The notes under the pieces: generated by a model
Seen by the model: the letters and a program-made list of their open reading frames with translations, nothing else
What the model was told of the DNA's origin: nothing
The model's database searches: none
Origin: Phaeobacter gallaeciensis
GTDB taxonomy: Bacteria; Pseudomonadota; Alphaproteobacteria; Rhodobacterales; Rhodobacteraceae
Assembly (NCBI RefSeq): GCF_001678945.1
Contig: NZ_CP015124.1
Location: 806,001-870,000 of the forward strand
Reading direction: 5' to 3'
Length of the DNA: 64,000 nt
Shown: positions 32,717 through 41,800 of the stretch, piece by piece
Numbering within the stretch: the stretch's first letter is position 1
Layout of the letters: each line of letters opens with the position of its first letter
Made by a program: the position numbers and the translations under genes

Positions 32717-34957
32717 TCAGAGTTCCCGCAGGTATCGCATCACAGCAGGTCTGACGGATTGATCGCCCCGGTGGCGGGAGTCCGAAATAATCTTGCGAAC
32801 ATCCGAAAGGTTAACACGCATTAACAAAGACTTGACCGGCCCAATTGAAGCAGGCCGCATCGACAGCGTCCGGATACCCATCGCAGCAAGACAGACAGCC
32901 TCGATCGGCCGCCCGGCGTCTTCGCCACAGAAACTCAGCGGTGTTTCGAACCGGTCGCAGCGCTCCACGATCTGCTCGATAAAGGTCAAAAAGCTGACGT
33001 TCAGCGTGTCATAGCGTTTTCGGACGCGCTCATTCTCTCGGTCGGCAGCAAAGAAGAACTGCTTCAGATCGTTGCCGCCGATCGAGAGGAAATCGACTTC
33101 TTCAAAGAACTTGTGCGGCGCAAATGCCAGAGAGGGGGTTTCCAGCATCGCCCCCACTTCCAGCCGTTCCGGCAGCGCGTGGCCAAGGATTCGCTCGCGC
33201 TCCAGCGTCTTGTCGATCTCCTGGCGCGCAGCACGGTATTCTTCGAATTGCGCAACAAAGGGGAACATAATCGACAGCGGCCGCCCATTGGCCGCCCGCA
33301 TCAACGCCTGCAGCTGCATGCGCATGACGCCCGGTTTATCGAGACCCACCCGGATCGCCCGCCAGCCAAGCGCTGGGTTCGGCTCATCCGTCGGCTTCAT
33401 ATAGGGCAGAACCTTGTCCGAGCCGATGTCGAGCGTCCGGAACACCACCCGCTTGCCGTGCGATGCATCCAGCACCCGCTGATAGAGCGTCACCAGTTCG
33501 GACCGCTTAGGCATCTGATCACGCACAAGAAACTGCAGCTCGGTACGGAACAGCCCCACCCCTTCGGCGCCGGACCCTTCGAGCGACGGCAGATCCGCCA
33601 TCAACCCGGCGTTCATCAGCAAGGTGACATGTTGTTCGTCTTGCGTAATGGCGGGTTTTTCCCGGATCGAGGCATAGCGCTCCTGGGCATCGGCCTGCAT
33701 CGCGATCTTGTCCCGAAAGGCGCTAACCACGGTTTCATCCGGGCGCAGGTGCACGACCCCCTGATCGCCATCCACCATGATATGATCGCCGTTCAGCGCC
33801 TCGGTGGTGATGCGTTTGGCGTTCACCACCAGAGGAATCGCCAAGGCACGCGCCACGATCGCCGCGTGCGAGCCGACGGAGCCTTCCTCCAGCACGATGC
33901 CGCGCAGCGAGCGACCGTATTCCAGCAACTCGGCCGGGCCGATATTGCGGGCAATCAGGATCGGGTCCACTGGCAGATCGGCGCCGGTTTCGGCGCCCTG
34001 CCCGGTCAGAATCCTAAGCAGGCGATTCGATAGATCATCAAGATCGCTCAGCCGTTCGCGCAGGTAGGCATCCTGCACCTGAGACATACGCGCCCGGGCC
34101 TGGGACTGCTCCTTTTCAACCGCGGCCTCGGCGCTCAACCCACGCGATATGTCTTCTTCCATGCGCCGCATCCAGCCTTTGGAATTGGCGAACATGCGAT
34201 AGGTTTCAAGAACTTGCAGCTGATCCTTGTCTCCGTTTTCAGAGATCTTCAGCATCTTGTCGACGCCGACGCGTAGCTCTTCCACTGCTTCGTTCAGGCG
34301 CTCAAGCTCTCGGTGCGGATCATCGGCAATCGGGTTGGTTACCACGACGCGCGGTTCGTGCAGCCAGACATGGCCTTCGGCAGCGCCTTCCTGCGCGGCA
34401 GTTGCACTCAGCAGAACCGGCTGCTGGTGCATCGGAGACAAGGCTGCGCCCTCCCCGACAAAGGCACCGAGTTCCGCCATTTCGGCGATCACCATCGCCA
34501 CCACTTCGAGCGCGTAAACCGCATCAGAGGAGAATTCGCGCGCTTCCTTGGACTGGACGACGAGCACGCCCATCATCTCGCCCAGACGTTGGATCGGAAT
34601 GCCGAGGAAGGAAGAATACCGCTCTTCGCCGGTTTCCGGCATATAGCGGAACCCCTTGGCGTTCGGGGCATCGGGGGTATTGACCACCTTGCCGTACCTG
34701 GCCACCCGGCCCACCAGACCTTCGCCAATCCGCATACGGGTCTGGTGCACGGATTCGACGTTCAGACCCTCTGTCGCGCAAAGCTCAAGCGTCTCGTCAT
34801 CGCGGAACAGGTAGACCGAGCAGACCTCGGTCCCCATGCTGTCGGCAATCAGGTGAGTGATCTTGTCCAGACGGGCCTGGCCAGGGTCATCCCCGGCCAT
34901 GGCCTCGCGCAGGCGGCCTAGCAACCTGCGGCTCTCGGATTCAGTACTTTCGACCAT
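32717..34957 (-). CDS. ptsP: Phosphoenolpyruvate-protein phosphotransferase PtsP (enzyme I-Ntr)
   Basis: A 746-aa protein: N-terminal GAF domain (about 20-165), linker, then the PEP-utilising swivel domain with the phosphorylated histidine in EEGSVGSHAAIVARALAIP (His364), and the PEP-binding TIM barrel (GIRTLSMRP, FCGEDAGRP). It starts the nitrogen PTS cascade by passing phosphate from PEP to NPr. It lies 43 bp downstream of lysC on the same strand and ends at a strong terminator. Confidence 0.94.
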   Translation of the reverse strand: MVESTESESRRLLGRLREAMAGDDPGQARLDKITHLIADSMGTEVCSVYLFRDDETLELCATEGLNVESVHQTRMRIGEGLVGRVARYGKVVNTPDAPNAKGFRYMPETGEERYSSFLGIPIQRLGEMMGVLVVQSKEAREFSSDAVYALEVVAMVIAEMAELGAFVGEGAALSPMHQQPVLLSATAAQEGAAEGHVWLHEPRVVVTNPIADDPHRELERLNEAVEELRVGVDKMLKISENGDKDQLQVLETYRMFANSKGWMRRMEEDISRGLSAEAAVEKEQSQARARMSQVQDAYLRERLSDLDDLSNRLLRILTGQGAETGADLPVDPILIARNIGPAELLEYGRSLRGIVLEEGSVGSHAAIVARALAIPLVVNAKRITTEALNGDHIMVDGDQGVVHLRPDETVVSAFRDKIAMQADAQERYASIREKPAITQDEQHVTLLMNAGLMADLPSLEGSGAEGVGLFRTELQFLVRDQMPKRSELVTLYQRVLDASHGKRVVFRTLDIGSDKVLPYMKPTDEPNPALGWRAIRVGLDKPGVMRMQLQALMRAANGRPLSIMFPFVAQFEEYRAARQEIDKTLERERILGHALPERLEVGAMLETPSLAFAPHKFFEEVDFLSIGGNDLKQFFFAADRENERVRKRYDTLNVSFLTFIEQIVERCDRFETPLSFCGEDAGRPIEAVCLAAMGIRTLSMRPASIGPVKSLLMRVNLSDVRKIISDSRHRGDQSVRPAVMRYLREL

Positions 34958-35000
34958 GGGCCCTGTTCACGTGGTTATTGTGCAGGCAGCCCATGCACGA

Positions 35001-36239
35001 TCAGGCTGCCTTATCCAGTTCAAAGGCATCATGCAGTGCCTGAACAGCAAGTTCCATGTATTTCCGGTCGATGAGCACGGAAATTTTGATCTCTGAGGTT
35101 GTAATGACCTTGATGTTGATCCCCTCATCCGAGAGCACCTTGAACATCTTGGCCGCCACGCCCGATTGCGAGCGCATGCCAATCCCCACGACCGAAACCT
35201 TTGCAACGTCCTTGTCGGCAACCAGTTCGGCGTAGTTGAGATCGCCCTTTTCCTTGCTCTCCTGCAAGGCCTGTTCGGCGCGCGCCACCTGATCGGTGGG
35301 GCAGGAAAAGGTCATATCCGTGCGGCCTTCGTCCGAGATATCCTGCACGATCATGTCCACATTCACGCCTGCATCCGACAGGCAGGTAAAGATGGTTGCC
35401 GCAATGCCGGGACGGTCGGCGACCGATTGCACGGTCAACTTGGCTTCGTCGCGGGAATAGGCCACACCGGCCACAACGTTGGATTCCATGATGTCCTCCT
35501 CGGCACAGACCAGCGTGCCAGCATTGTCATTTTGTTCTTCGAAACTGGACAGGACGCGCAGCCGCACCTGATAGCGCATCGCCAGCTCGACTGAGCGGGT
35601 CTGCAGGACCTTCGCCCCCAGAGAGGCCAGTTCCAGCATCTCTTCGAATGCGATCTTGTCAAGCTTGCGGGCCTTATCGCAGATGCGTGGGTCCGTGGTA
35701 TAGACGCCGTCCACATCCGTGTAGATATCGCAGCGCTCGGCATCGAAGGCCGCCGCAAAGGCCACCGCCGTGGTGTCCGAACCGCCCCGACCCAGCGTGG
35801 TGATGCGCCCTTCGGGGCTGATGCCCTGGAAACCGGCAACAACGGCCACGCGCATGCCTTCGGCGAATTTGGCGCTGATATTCTCGGTCGGGATTTCTTC
35901 GATCCGCGCCTGGCTGTGGGCGCTGGTCGTCTTCAGCGGCACCTGCCAGCCCTGCCAGCTGCGCGCGGGAACATCCATTTCCTGCAGCGTCAGCGCCATC
36001 AGACCGGCGGTGACGTTTTCGCCGGAAGACACCACTGCGTCATATTCGCGGGCGTCAAACAGCGGCGAGGTTTCATTGACCCAGCCAACAAGCTCATTGG
36101 TCTTTCCCGACATGGCCGATACGATGACAATGACATCATAGCCTTTGGCCACTTCGACACCGACCCGCTTTGCCGCGCGTCGGATCCGGTCGAGGTTGGC
36201 GACAGAGGTGCCGCCGAATTTCATTACTAGAACGGGCAT
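35001..36239 (-). CDS. lysC: Aspartate kinase
   Basis: A 412-aa enzyme of the aspartate pathway (lysine, threonine, methionine). The kinase domain begins VMKFGGTSVA (7-16) and contains TLGRGGSDTTAVA and CDIYTDVDGVYTTDPRI. Two C-terminal ACT domains (about 265-412) include QDISDEGRTDMTFSCP and VGIGMRSQSGVAAKMF, so lysine/threonine feedback is expected. It is the promoter-proximal gene of a lysC-ptsP pair. Confidence 0.95.
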   Translation of the reverse strand: MPVLVMKFGGTSVANLDRIRRAAKRVGVEVAKGYDVIVIVSAMSGKTNELVGWVNETSPLFDAREYDAVVSSGENVTAGLMALTLQEMDVPARSWQGWQVPLKTTSAHSQARIEEIPTENISAKFAEGMRVAVVAGFQGISPEGRITTLGRGGSDTTAVAFAAAFDAERCDIYTDVDGVYTTDPRICDKARKLDKIAFEEMLELASLGAKVLQTRSVELAMRYQVRLRVLSSFEEQNDNAGTLVCAEEDIMESNVVAGVAYSRDEAKLTVQSVADRPGIAATIFTCLSDAGVNVDMIVQDISDEGRTDMTFSCPTDQVARAEQALQESKEKGDLNYAELVADKDVAKVSVVGIGMRSQSGVAAKMFKVLSDEGINIKVITTSEIKISVLIDRKYMELAVQALHDAFELDKAA

Positions 36240-36405
36240 GGGGCATTCGTCTCCGTGCGCTCGCAGATTCCGATCACCGCCTCATAGGGGAGGTCCGTGA
36301 TCAGGGCAAGACTGCGGATTGTAGCAATACAAGGGCCAAACCGCCGCAGGGGGCTCTGTCTGAGGCCCAATCCACCTTACACGACCCCAGAGCTCCGGCG
36401 CGGTG

Positions 36406-37854
36406 TCAGTTGCGCCAGAACCGCAACGTCAGGATCGCGTAGACCGCCATCAGTTCCAGACGCCCGATCAGCATGGCCGCGCTCAGGATCCATTTGGCCG
36501 CATCATTCAGGGTGGAAAAATTGCCCGCAGGCCCGATGATATCGCCCAGCCCCGGCCCGACATTGGCCACTGCGGTTGCCGCGCCCGAGACGGCTGTGAT
36601 GAAGTCCAGCCCTGTCAGAGCCAGCCCCCAGGACACGACCCCCAGCGTCACCACGAAGAACATGAAAAAGGAAATCACCGAGCTGAGGACATCCGGCCCG
36701 ACCGGGCGTCCGTCAAAGCGCGGAATGAAGATACCGTTGGGGGAGCGGATACGCTGGATCTGAACCCGGATCGAGGCAAACAGGATCTGATAGCGGAACA
36801 CCTTAACCGAACAGGCTGTGGAACCCGCGCAGCCACCGATCAGACCGATGAAAAAGAACACCATGATCAGGAAGCTGCCCCATTCCATGTAATCGACGCT
36901 GGCATAGCCGGTGCCGGAAATGATCGAGGTGATGTTGAACAGCGCCTCGCGCAGAGCCTGTTCTGGGTGGTGCGGGAAGATATAGAGCAGCACGCTGGCG
37001 GTCACGATGATCAGCACCAGAATAGTACCCAGAAAGGCGCGGATCTGGCTATCGCGCAGCAGCGGCTGCCCCTGCCCGTTGATCAACTGTACGTAGCGCA
37101 CGAAGGGCAGCGCCGCCATGATCATGAAGAACGATGCCGCGTATTCGGCCGGACCGGAGAAGGTGCCGAAAGAGGCATCGTAGTTCGAAAAGCCACCGGT
37201 CGACATGGTGGTCAGGGCATGCACCAGCGCATCGAACAGTCCCATGCCCAGCACCACATAGACCACCATGCATAGCAGCGTCAGCGCCACGTAGATCAAC
37301 GAGATCTGACGTGCGATCGTCTGCGCACGGGGCAAAATCTTCCCCATGGTATCAAAAGCTTCGGAGCGGAAGATCTGCATACCCCCGACCCGTAGCTCGG
37401 GCAGAAACACCATGGCGACGACAATGATACCAATCCCGCCGAGCCACTGCAGGATACCTCGCCACAAGAGGATCCCCCGTGGCAGGTCATCAAGGCCGGA
37501 GATTACCGTGGACCCGGTGGTCGTCAGCCCCGACATCGCTTCGAAAAACGCATCTGTAAAGCTGAGCTCGGTCGCCCCCATCATCAGCGGGATCGCACCG
37601 AACACCGGCAGCGCCGCCCAGACCGAAGTGGTCAGCAGAAAGGTCTGACGAATGCTAAGCCCCTGCCGCACTGAATTGCCACAGCTGAGCGCCAGCAGCC
37701 CGCCCGCCAGAATGGTGATCAGGCCGCTTTCAAGAAACACCGGCCATTCGCCCTGCCCATCGTAAAGATCGATCAGGAACGGAAAGACCATCATGGCGCC
37801 AAGAATGACGACCAACAGGCCAATGACATATGCGACCGGGCGAAGATCCAACAT
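36406..37854 (-). CDS. trkH: Trk-type potassium uptake protein TrkH
   Basis: A 482-aa membrane protein with the four P-loop repeats of the TrkH/KtrB superfamily: SGLTTTGSTVISGL, TMSTGGFSNYD, SIISGTGYASVD and GGCAGSTACSVKV, plus ATAVANVGPGLG. Ten or more hydrophobic helices are visible. It forms the K+ channel subunit; the regulatory TrkA is not in the window. The start at 37854 follows the usual MLDLRPV N-terminus of Rhodobacterales homologues as I recall it. Confidence 0.93.
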   Translation of the reverse strand: MLDLRPVAYVIGLLVVILGAMMVFPFLIDLYDGQGEWPVFLESGLITILAGGLLALSCGNSVRQGLSIRQTFLLTTSVWAALPVFGAIPLMMGATELSFTDAFFEAMSGLTTTGSTVISGLDDLPRGILLWRGILQWLGGIGIIVVAMVFLPELRVGGMQIFRSEAFDTMGKILPRAQTIARQISLIYVALTLLCMVVYVVLGMGLFDALVHALTTMSTGGFSNYDASFGTFSGPAEYAASFFMIMAALPFVRYVQLINGQGQPLLRDSQIRAFLGTILVLIIVTASVLLYIFPHHPEQALREALFNITSIISGTGYASVDYMEWGSFLIMVFFFIGLIGGCAGSTACSVKVFRYQILFASIRVQIQRIRSPNGIFIPRFDGRPVGPDVLSSVISFFMFFVVTLGVVSWGLALTGLDFITAVSGAATAVANVGPGLGDIIGPAGNFSTLNDAAKWILSAAMLIGRLELMAVYAILTLRFWRN

Positions 37855-37904
37855 GACGGGCAGCGTTGGCGCCCCCTGCGCAAAGTGTCAAGTCAAAGGC
37901 GGCG

Positions 37905-38741
37905 TCATGCCTTCTCGGCGTCACTCTTTGCCGCGGAGCGCTCTGGCAGCGCCGGAGGCTTGGACGGCGCGCGTTTTGCCTTGGACGCGGTGGATTGTGC
38001 CGGTGCCGCTGTGGTGGCTTCAGCCTTATTCGCCTGTGGCGGAGTGGATGCCGCAGCGGACGGCTTGGCTGTCGCCTTGGCCGCAGCTGTGACCGCTGCG
38101 GGCTTTGTTGCTGCCGGTTTGGCCGAGGAAGGTTTCGTAGGGGAAGCTTTTGCCTGTGCGGGTTTTGCTGCTGCGGTCTTGGTGGGTGTTAGTGTCACCT
38201 GTGCAGGCTTAGCAGGCGATGTTTTGGGCGCGGTCGTCTTTGCCGCTATCGACTTAGGCGTTGTCGCCGCAGGCTTGGTTGTCGTCGCCTTGCGGGCCAC
38301 TGCCTTGTTCTCAGTCTTACTCGCAGTCGCTGTGGTGGCAGCCGCCTTGGGCGTTGCGGGTCTGGCCGCGACCGGTTTCTCTGAGGCAGGTTTGGCAGCA
38401 GGCGATTTGCGCGCCGTAGTCCTGGCCGCCGGGGCGGCTTTACTTTTGCGTGCCGGACGCCGCGCAGGGGTCTTGGTTTTGGCGGCCGAACGTTCGCCGG
38501 TTGCCCGTTTCGCAGGTGTTTTCGCTTTTTGCGGCGCCGGGGCCGGAGCAGCAACAGCAGCCGGTCTGAACACCGCCGTTCCGGCGGTCATCAGTACATG
38601 CGTCAGGCGTATCTGTTCATAAGGCGCCTGAACCGCCAGCGCCGTCATCGCACGCCAGCATCGCAACTGTGTCCCGGCGGAATAGCCGACCCATTGCGGC
38701 AGCGTTGCAGGCTGATCTTGGAGGATGGGCGAAAAGAACAT
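37905..38741 (-). CDS. Histone-H1-like Ala/Lys/Pro-rich protein
   Basis: A 278-aa protein in two parts. Residues 1-60 are an ordered segment (LPQWVGYSAGTQLRCWRAMT, then VLMTAGTAVFRP) whose helices recall phasin-like or granule-associated proteins. Residues 65-278 are low complexity, with endless A, K, P, T and S in AAKPA/TKPAA-type repeats, like eukaryotic H1 tails and bacterial Hc1/AlgP proteins. AAGGAG precedes the start. It probably binds DNA or polyanions through the tail; the function is inferred from composition only. Confidence 0.7.
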   Translation of the reverse strand: MFFSPILQDQPATLPQWVGYSAGTQLRCWRAMTALAVQAPYEQIRLTHVLMTAGTAVFRPAAVAAPAPAPQKAKTPAKRATGERSAAKTKTPARRPARKSKAAPAARTTARKSPAAKPASEKPVAARPATPKAAATTATASKTENKAVARKATTTKPAATTPKSIAAKTTAPKTSPAKPAQVTLTPTKTAAAKPAQAKASPTKPSSAKPAATKPAAVTAAAKATAKPSAAASTPPQANKAEATTAAPAQSTASKAKRAPSKPPALPERSAAKSDAEKA

Positions 38742-38943
38742 CGGGAACTCCTTACATCAAAGAGATCCGGCATTGATATCTGGCCAGCAGAAGGATTCCG
38801 TAGCCATCAGGGTCCGGACCTGATGGAAGGCTAACACGAGAATGCGGCAACGCAGCAAAAAATGCGGCATTGCCGCGGAAATTCGTGCTTGAGTGATACC
38901 GGAACAGGCAGGAGGCGGCGCAACGTGCGCCGCTGCCAACCTG

Positions 38944-40047
38944 TTACCCCCGATGGATCAGGGTCGAGAACAGACCCGGATCAAGGCTGGTTTCGGCAAA
39001 CAGTGGCCCTTGGGTCAGCACGCTGACAGCATCGTGGCTGTGCAGGCTTTCCTGATGGCTGGCCACCACGCGAAAATCGCCAATGCGCGGATCGCTTTGC
39101 AGGGCTTCGCAGAACAGGCGCGCAGCATCCTCGACAAAGATCGGGTTGGCAGCGTTCAGTTCGGCAAAGGCCTGTTCGTCCTCGCGCTTGACCATGACCT
39201 GAGTCTCGGTGGGCACCGCGCGGCGACAATGATCGATCAGATCCTCGAACCACAGGCAGGGGGCCTCGGGGTCGATCTGCACCGACAGCCGCGCCACCGA
39301 CCGCTGCGAATGCGGGGTTGCCAGTTGCCCGCGCGACTGGCGCGCGTGTTCCGACAATTCCAGCGAACAGGGGCAGGTTGAGGAATAGACATAGTCCAGA
39401 TGCACGATCTTGTTGCGCACCCCATCCCGATCCACCAGCTCCAGCGCGATATCGTAATATTGATAGCCCGACAGGCCCGAACGCAGGCTGTCGATCTTCA
39501 CCGGGAAGGAGAACCGCATCTGGATGCGCGCGTCCATGCTGCCGAGATCACTGAGGTAATCCTCAAGCGCGGCCTCGATCACCTCAAAGCTAAAGGTCTT
39601 TTCTGCGTGTTTGTAAAAGGACCGCATGATCCGGGACATGTTGATGCCCTTCTTGTCGGCCTCAAGGCTGACGGTGCCAGTCACGCTGGTTTCCAGCGTC
39701 AGATCGCCATTGTCCCGTGTGTGAAAGCGAATCGGCAGGCGGAAGTTGGAGATGCCCACATGCTGGATCTGCTCATTGGCGCCGCGGATCAGGCTGGAAG
39801 GGCCGTTCTGCAGGTCGGGCAATGTGGCGCGATAGCCCTCATCCGCCACAAAATCCTCGGGGTAGTTGCGCGACAGATCGGGGTAGTTCTGCACCGCCCG
39901 CTCTGGCAGAAGCCGGGCAACGGCTGGGTCAAGCTGCGCAATTTCCGTCTGGGTGGCTGTCGCGGCCCATTGGCGAAGCGTCTCAAGAGCCGCCTCTGCC
40001 TCGGTCCGGTCCGGTGTCTCGTCCACGCCGCGCATATGGATATTCAT
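38944..40047 (-). CDS. folE2: GTP cyclohydrolase I, FolE2 (type IB)
   Basis: A 367-aa enzyme making 7,8-dihydroneopterin triphosphate for folate and queuosine synthesis. The metal-binding STCPCSLELSEHARQSRGQL segment and the substrate-pocket TVSLEADKKGINMSRIMRS are characteristic. FolE2 can use Mn2+ or other metals instead of Zn2+, and in some bacteria it is a zinc-starvation paralogue; no Zur box was identified here, so it may be the only GTP cyclohydrolase. Confidence 0.93.
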   Translation of the reverse strand: MNIHMRGVDETPDRTEAEAALETLRQWAATATQTEIAQLDPAVARLLPERAVQNYPDLSRNYPEDFVADEGYRATLPDLQNGPSSLIRGANEQIQHVGISNFRLPIRFHTRDNGDLTLETSVTGTVSLEADKKGINMSRIMRSFYKHAEKTFSFEVIEAALEDYLSDLGSMDARIQMRFSFPVKIDSLRSGLSGYQYYDIALELVDRDGVRNKIVHLDYVYSSTCPCSLELSEHARQSRGQLATPHSQRSVARLSVQIDPEAPCLWFEDLIDHCRRAVPTETQVMVKREDEQAFAELNAANPIFVEDAARLFCEALQSDPRIGDFRVVASHQESLHSHDAVSVLTQGPLFAETSLDPGLFSTLIHRG

Positions 40048-40192
40048 ACGACCACTTCCTCCGCTGCTGCTACGCCCCGGGGCGCAGCGATGTTCAGTAT
40101 TACTCTGTTACGCGGGAAAACACAAAATGGATCAGACAAATACGGCAGGTTCCGGCCCGGAACTGACCCCGCACCACAAGTAAGCCCGCCCG

Positions 40193-40213
40193 GGCCCGCG
40201 AACAACGCGGGCC
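40193..40213 (-). terminator. Stem-loop after metZ
   Basis: The stem GGCCCGCG and CGCGGGCC with loop AACAA starts 18 bp past the metZ stop on the minus strand. No T-run follows, so termination strength is uncertain. Confidence 0.4.
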
Positions 40214-40230
40214 ACAGCGCCCCCAAGACT

Positions 40231-41433
40231 TCAGCCGCCGCAGGCGTCCAATGCCTGCGTCAGATCCGCAATCAGATCCTCCGGATCCTCAAGCCCAACC
40301 GAGAAGCGCACCAGACCCGGCGTGATGCCCAGCGCCACCTTCTGATCATCGGGCAGCCGCTGGTGGGTGGTGGTGGCCGGATGGGTTGCGATGGATTTCG
40401 CATCGCCGAGATTGTTGGAAATCACCGGAATCGTCAGGGCGTTCAGGAAGGCAAAGGCCGCCTCCTTGCCACCCTTCAGATCCAGCGACAGGACCGTTCC
40501 GCCCTTACCGCCCAATTGCCGCTGCACCAGCGCGTTCTGAGCATGATCGGCTAGGCCGGGATAGATCGTGCGCGCCAGCTTCGGATGCCCCTGAAGGGCA
40601 GTCGCAATCTGCAGCGCCGTTTCGGCCTGTGCATTCACCCGCAGGGAAATCGTCTCCAGCCCCTTTAGCAGCGTCCAGGCGTTGAACGGGCTAAGGGAAC
40701 CGCCGGTGTGCTTCATATAGGGCTCAACCGTGCCGCGGATGAAATCGCGTGTGCCAAGGATGACACCGCCCAGAACCCGGCCCTGACCGTCGATATGTTT
40801 GGTGGCCGAGTAGACCACCACATCCGCGCCTTGTGCGATGGCGTCAGAGAAGACCGGCGTAGAGAACACGTTGTCCACCACTACCGTCGCGCCGACGGCA
40901 TGGGCGATTTCCGCGACCGCAGCCACGTCGATCACTTCCAGCGTCGGGTTCGACATGGATTCAAAGAATACCGCCTTGGTGTCCGGTCGTACCGCAGCGC
41001 GCCATTGCTCCAGATCGGTTCCATCGACGGATGTCACTTCGACTCCGAAGCGGGTCAGGATGTTTTCAAGGATATAAAGGCAAGAGCCAAACAGCGCCCG
41101 CGCCGAAACAACGTGATCGCCCGCCTTAAGAAGCGAGGTCAGCGCGCCATTGACCGCTGCCATGCCAGAAGCGGTGGCAAAGGCATCCTCGGCGCCCTCA
41201 AGCGCGGCGATCCGCTCTTCGAACATCGCCACGGTCGGGTTGCCATAGCGGGCATAGATGAACTCATCCGGGCCGGTTTCGATGAACCGGGCCTCGGCCT
41301 GCTCGGCGCTGTCATAGACAAAGCCCTGAGTCAGGAAGATCGCTTCGCTCACCTCGCCCCATTGGCTGCGGCGGGTGCCGCCGTGCACCAGTTTGGTGCG
41401 GCTGTTCCAGTTGCTGTCTTTCGTGTCGTTCAT
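40231..41433 (-). CDS. metZ: O-succinylhomoserine/O-acetylhomoserine sulfhydrylase
   Basis: A 400-aa PLP enzyme of the Cys/Met metabolism family. The PLP lysine is Lys212 in VYSATKHIDGQGRVLGG; RYGNPTVAMFEERIAALEGA and THPATTTHQRL are family hallmarks. It makes homocysteine directly from an acyl-homoserine and sulfide. The start at 41433 is chosen because the upstream in-frame extension to 41574 covers the riboswitch and terminator. Control by the SAM-II riboswitch upstream fits the assignment. Confidence 0.93.
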   Translation of the reverse strand: MNDTKDSNWNSRTKLVHGGTRRSQWGEVSEAIFLTQGFVYDSAEQAEARFIETGPDEFIYARYGNPTVAMFEERIAALEGAEDAFATASGMAAVNGALTSLLKAGDHVVSARALFGSCLYILENILTRFGVEVTSVDGTDLEQWRAAVRPDTKAVFFESMSNPTLEVIDVAAVAEIAHAVGATVVVDNVFSTPVFSDAIAQGADVVVYSATKHIDGQGRVLGGVILGTRDFIRGTVEPYMKHTGGSLSPFNAWTLLKGLETISLRVNAQAETALQIATALQGHPKLARTIYPGLADHAQNALVQRQLGGKGGTVLSLDLKGGKEAAFAFLNALTIPVISNNLGDAKSIATHPATTTHQRLPDDQKVALGITPGLVRFSVGLEDPEDLIADLTQALDACGG

Positions 41434-41460
41434 GGCACACACTCCTGCACGTCGGCGCAA

Positions 41461-41493
41461 TAAAAAACCCCATCCGGCCAAGCGAAAGGGGTT
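41461..41493 (-). terminator. Rho-independent terminator between riboswitch and metZ
   Basis: AACCCC pairs with GGGGTT across a 16-base loop, and TTTTTT follows on the minus strand, before the metZ start. It is the likely expression platform of the SAM-II aptamer. Confidence 0.75.
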
Positions 41494-41507
41494 CCTTTGC
41501 GTCCTGA

Positions 41508-41562
41508 CCTCTTTAGCGGTGTGTTTAACGTGGCCCGCAATCCGGTAACAAATCCCACACGT
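41508..41562 (-). ncRNA. SAM-II riboswitch aptamer
   Basis: Minus-strand sequence shows the SAM-II core: CGTG and GGGATTTG, CCGGATTGC, CCACGTTAAACA and CGCTAAAG in this order, forming P1 with a pseudoknot. SAM-II RNAs are known from alphaproteobacteria upstream of metA/metX/metZ. Here it precedes metZ with a terminator in between, so high S-adenosylmethionine should lower metZ expression. Confidence 0.88.
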
Positions 41563-41800
41563 CCAAGATGGCAAACCTCAGAAATTCGGCGGGACAGAAA
41601 CCGGAGAATTAACCGATTTCTTTCATGGGGTCTTTGCCGCGACCCTGCCCCTCTCACCAGCAGTTCGATTGGGGCGACCCCAGACGACCGGTAAGGCTTG
41701 CGCCTTAACGCAGGCCGCCGCAACTGCGCAAGTCCAAATGCACCGCCCCTGGTCAGATTGAGCAGGCCTCGCACTCGCGTGCCGCCCACACAGGCAGGTG

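Noticed and set aside
41434-41574. Longer metZ with 47 additional N-terminal residues
   Set aside because: The extension would translate through the SAM-II aptamer and the terminator; the homologous protein starts near the ATG at 41433.
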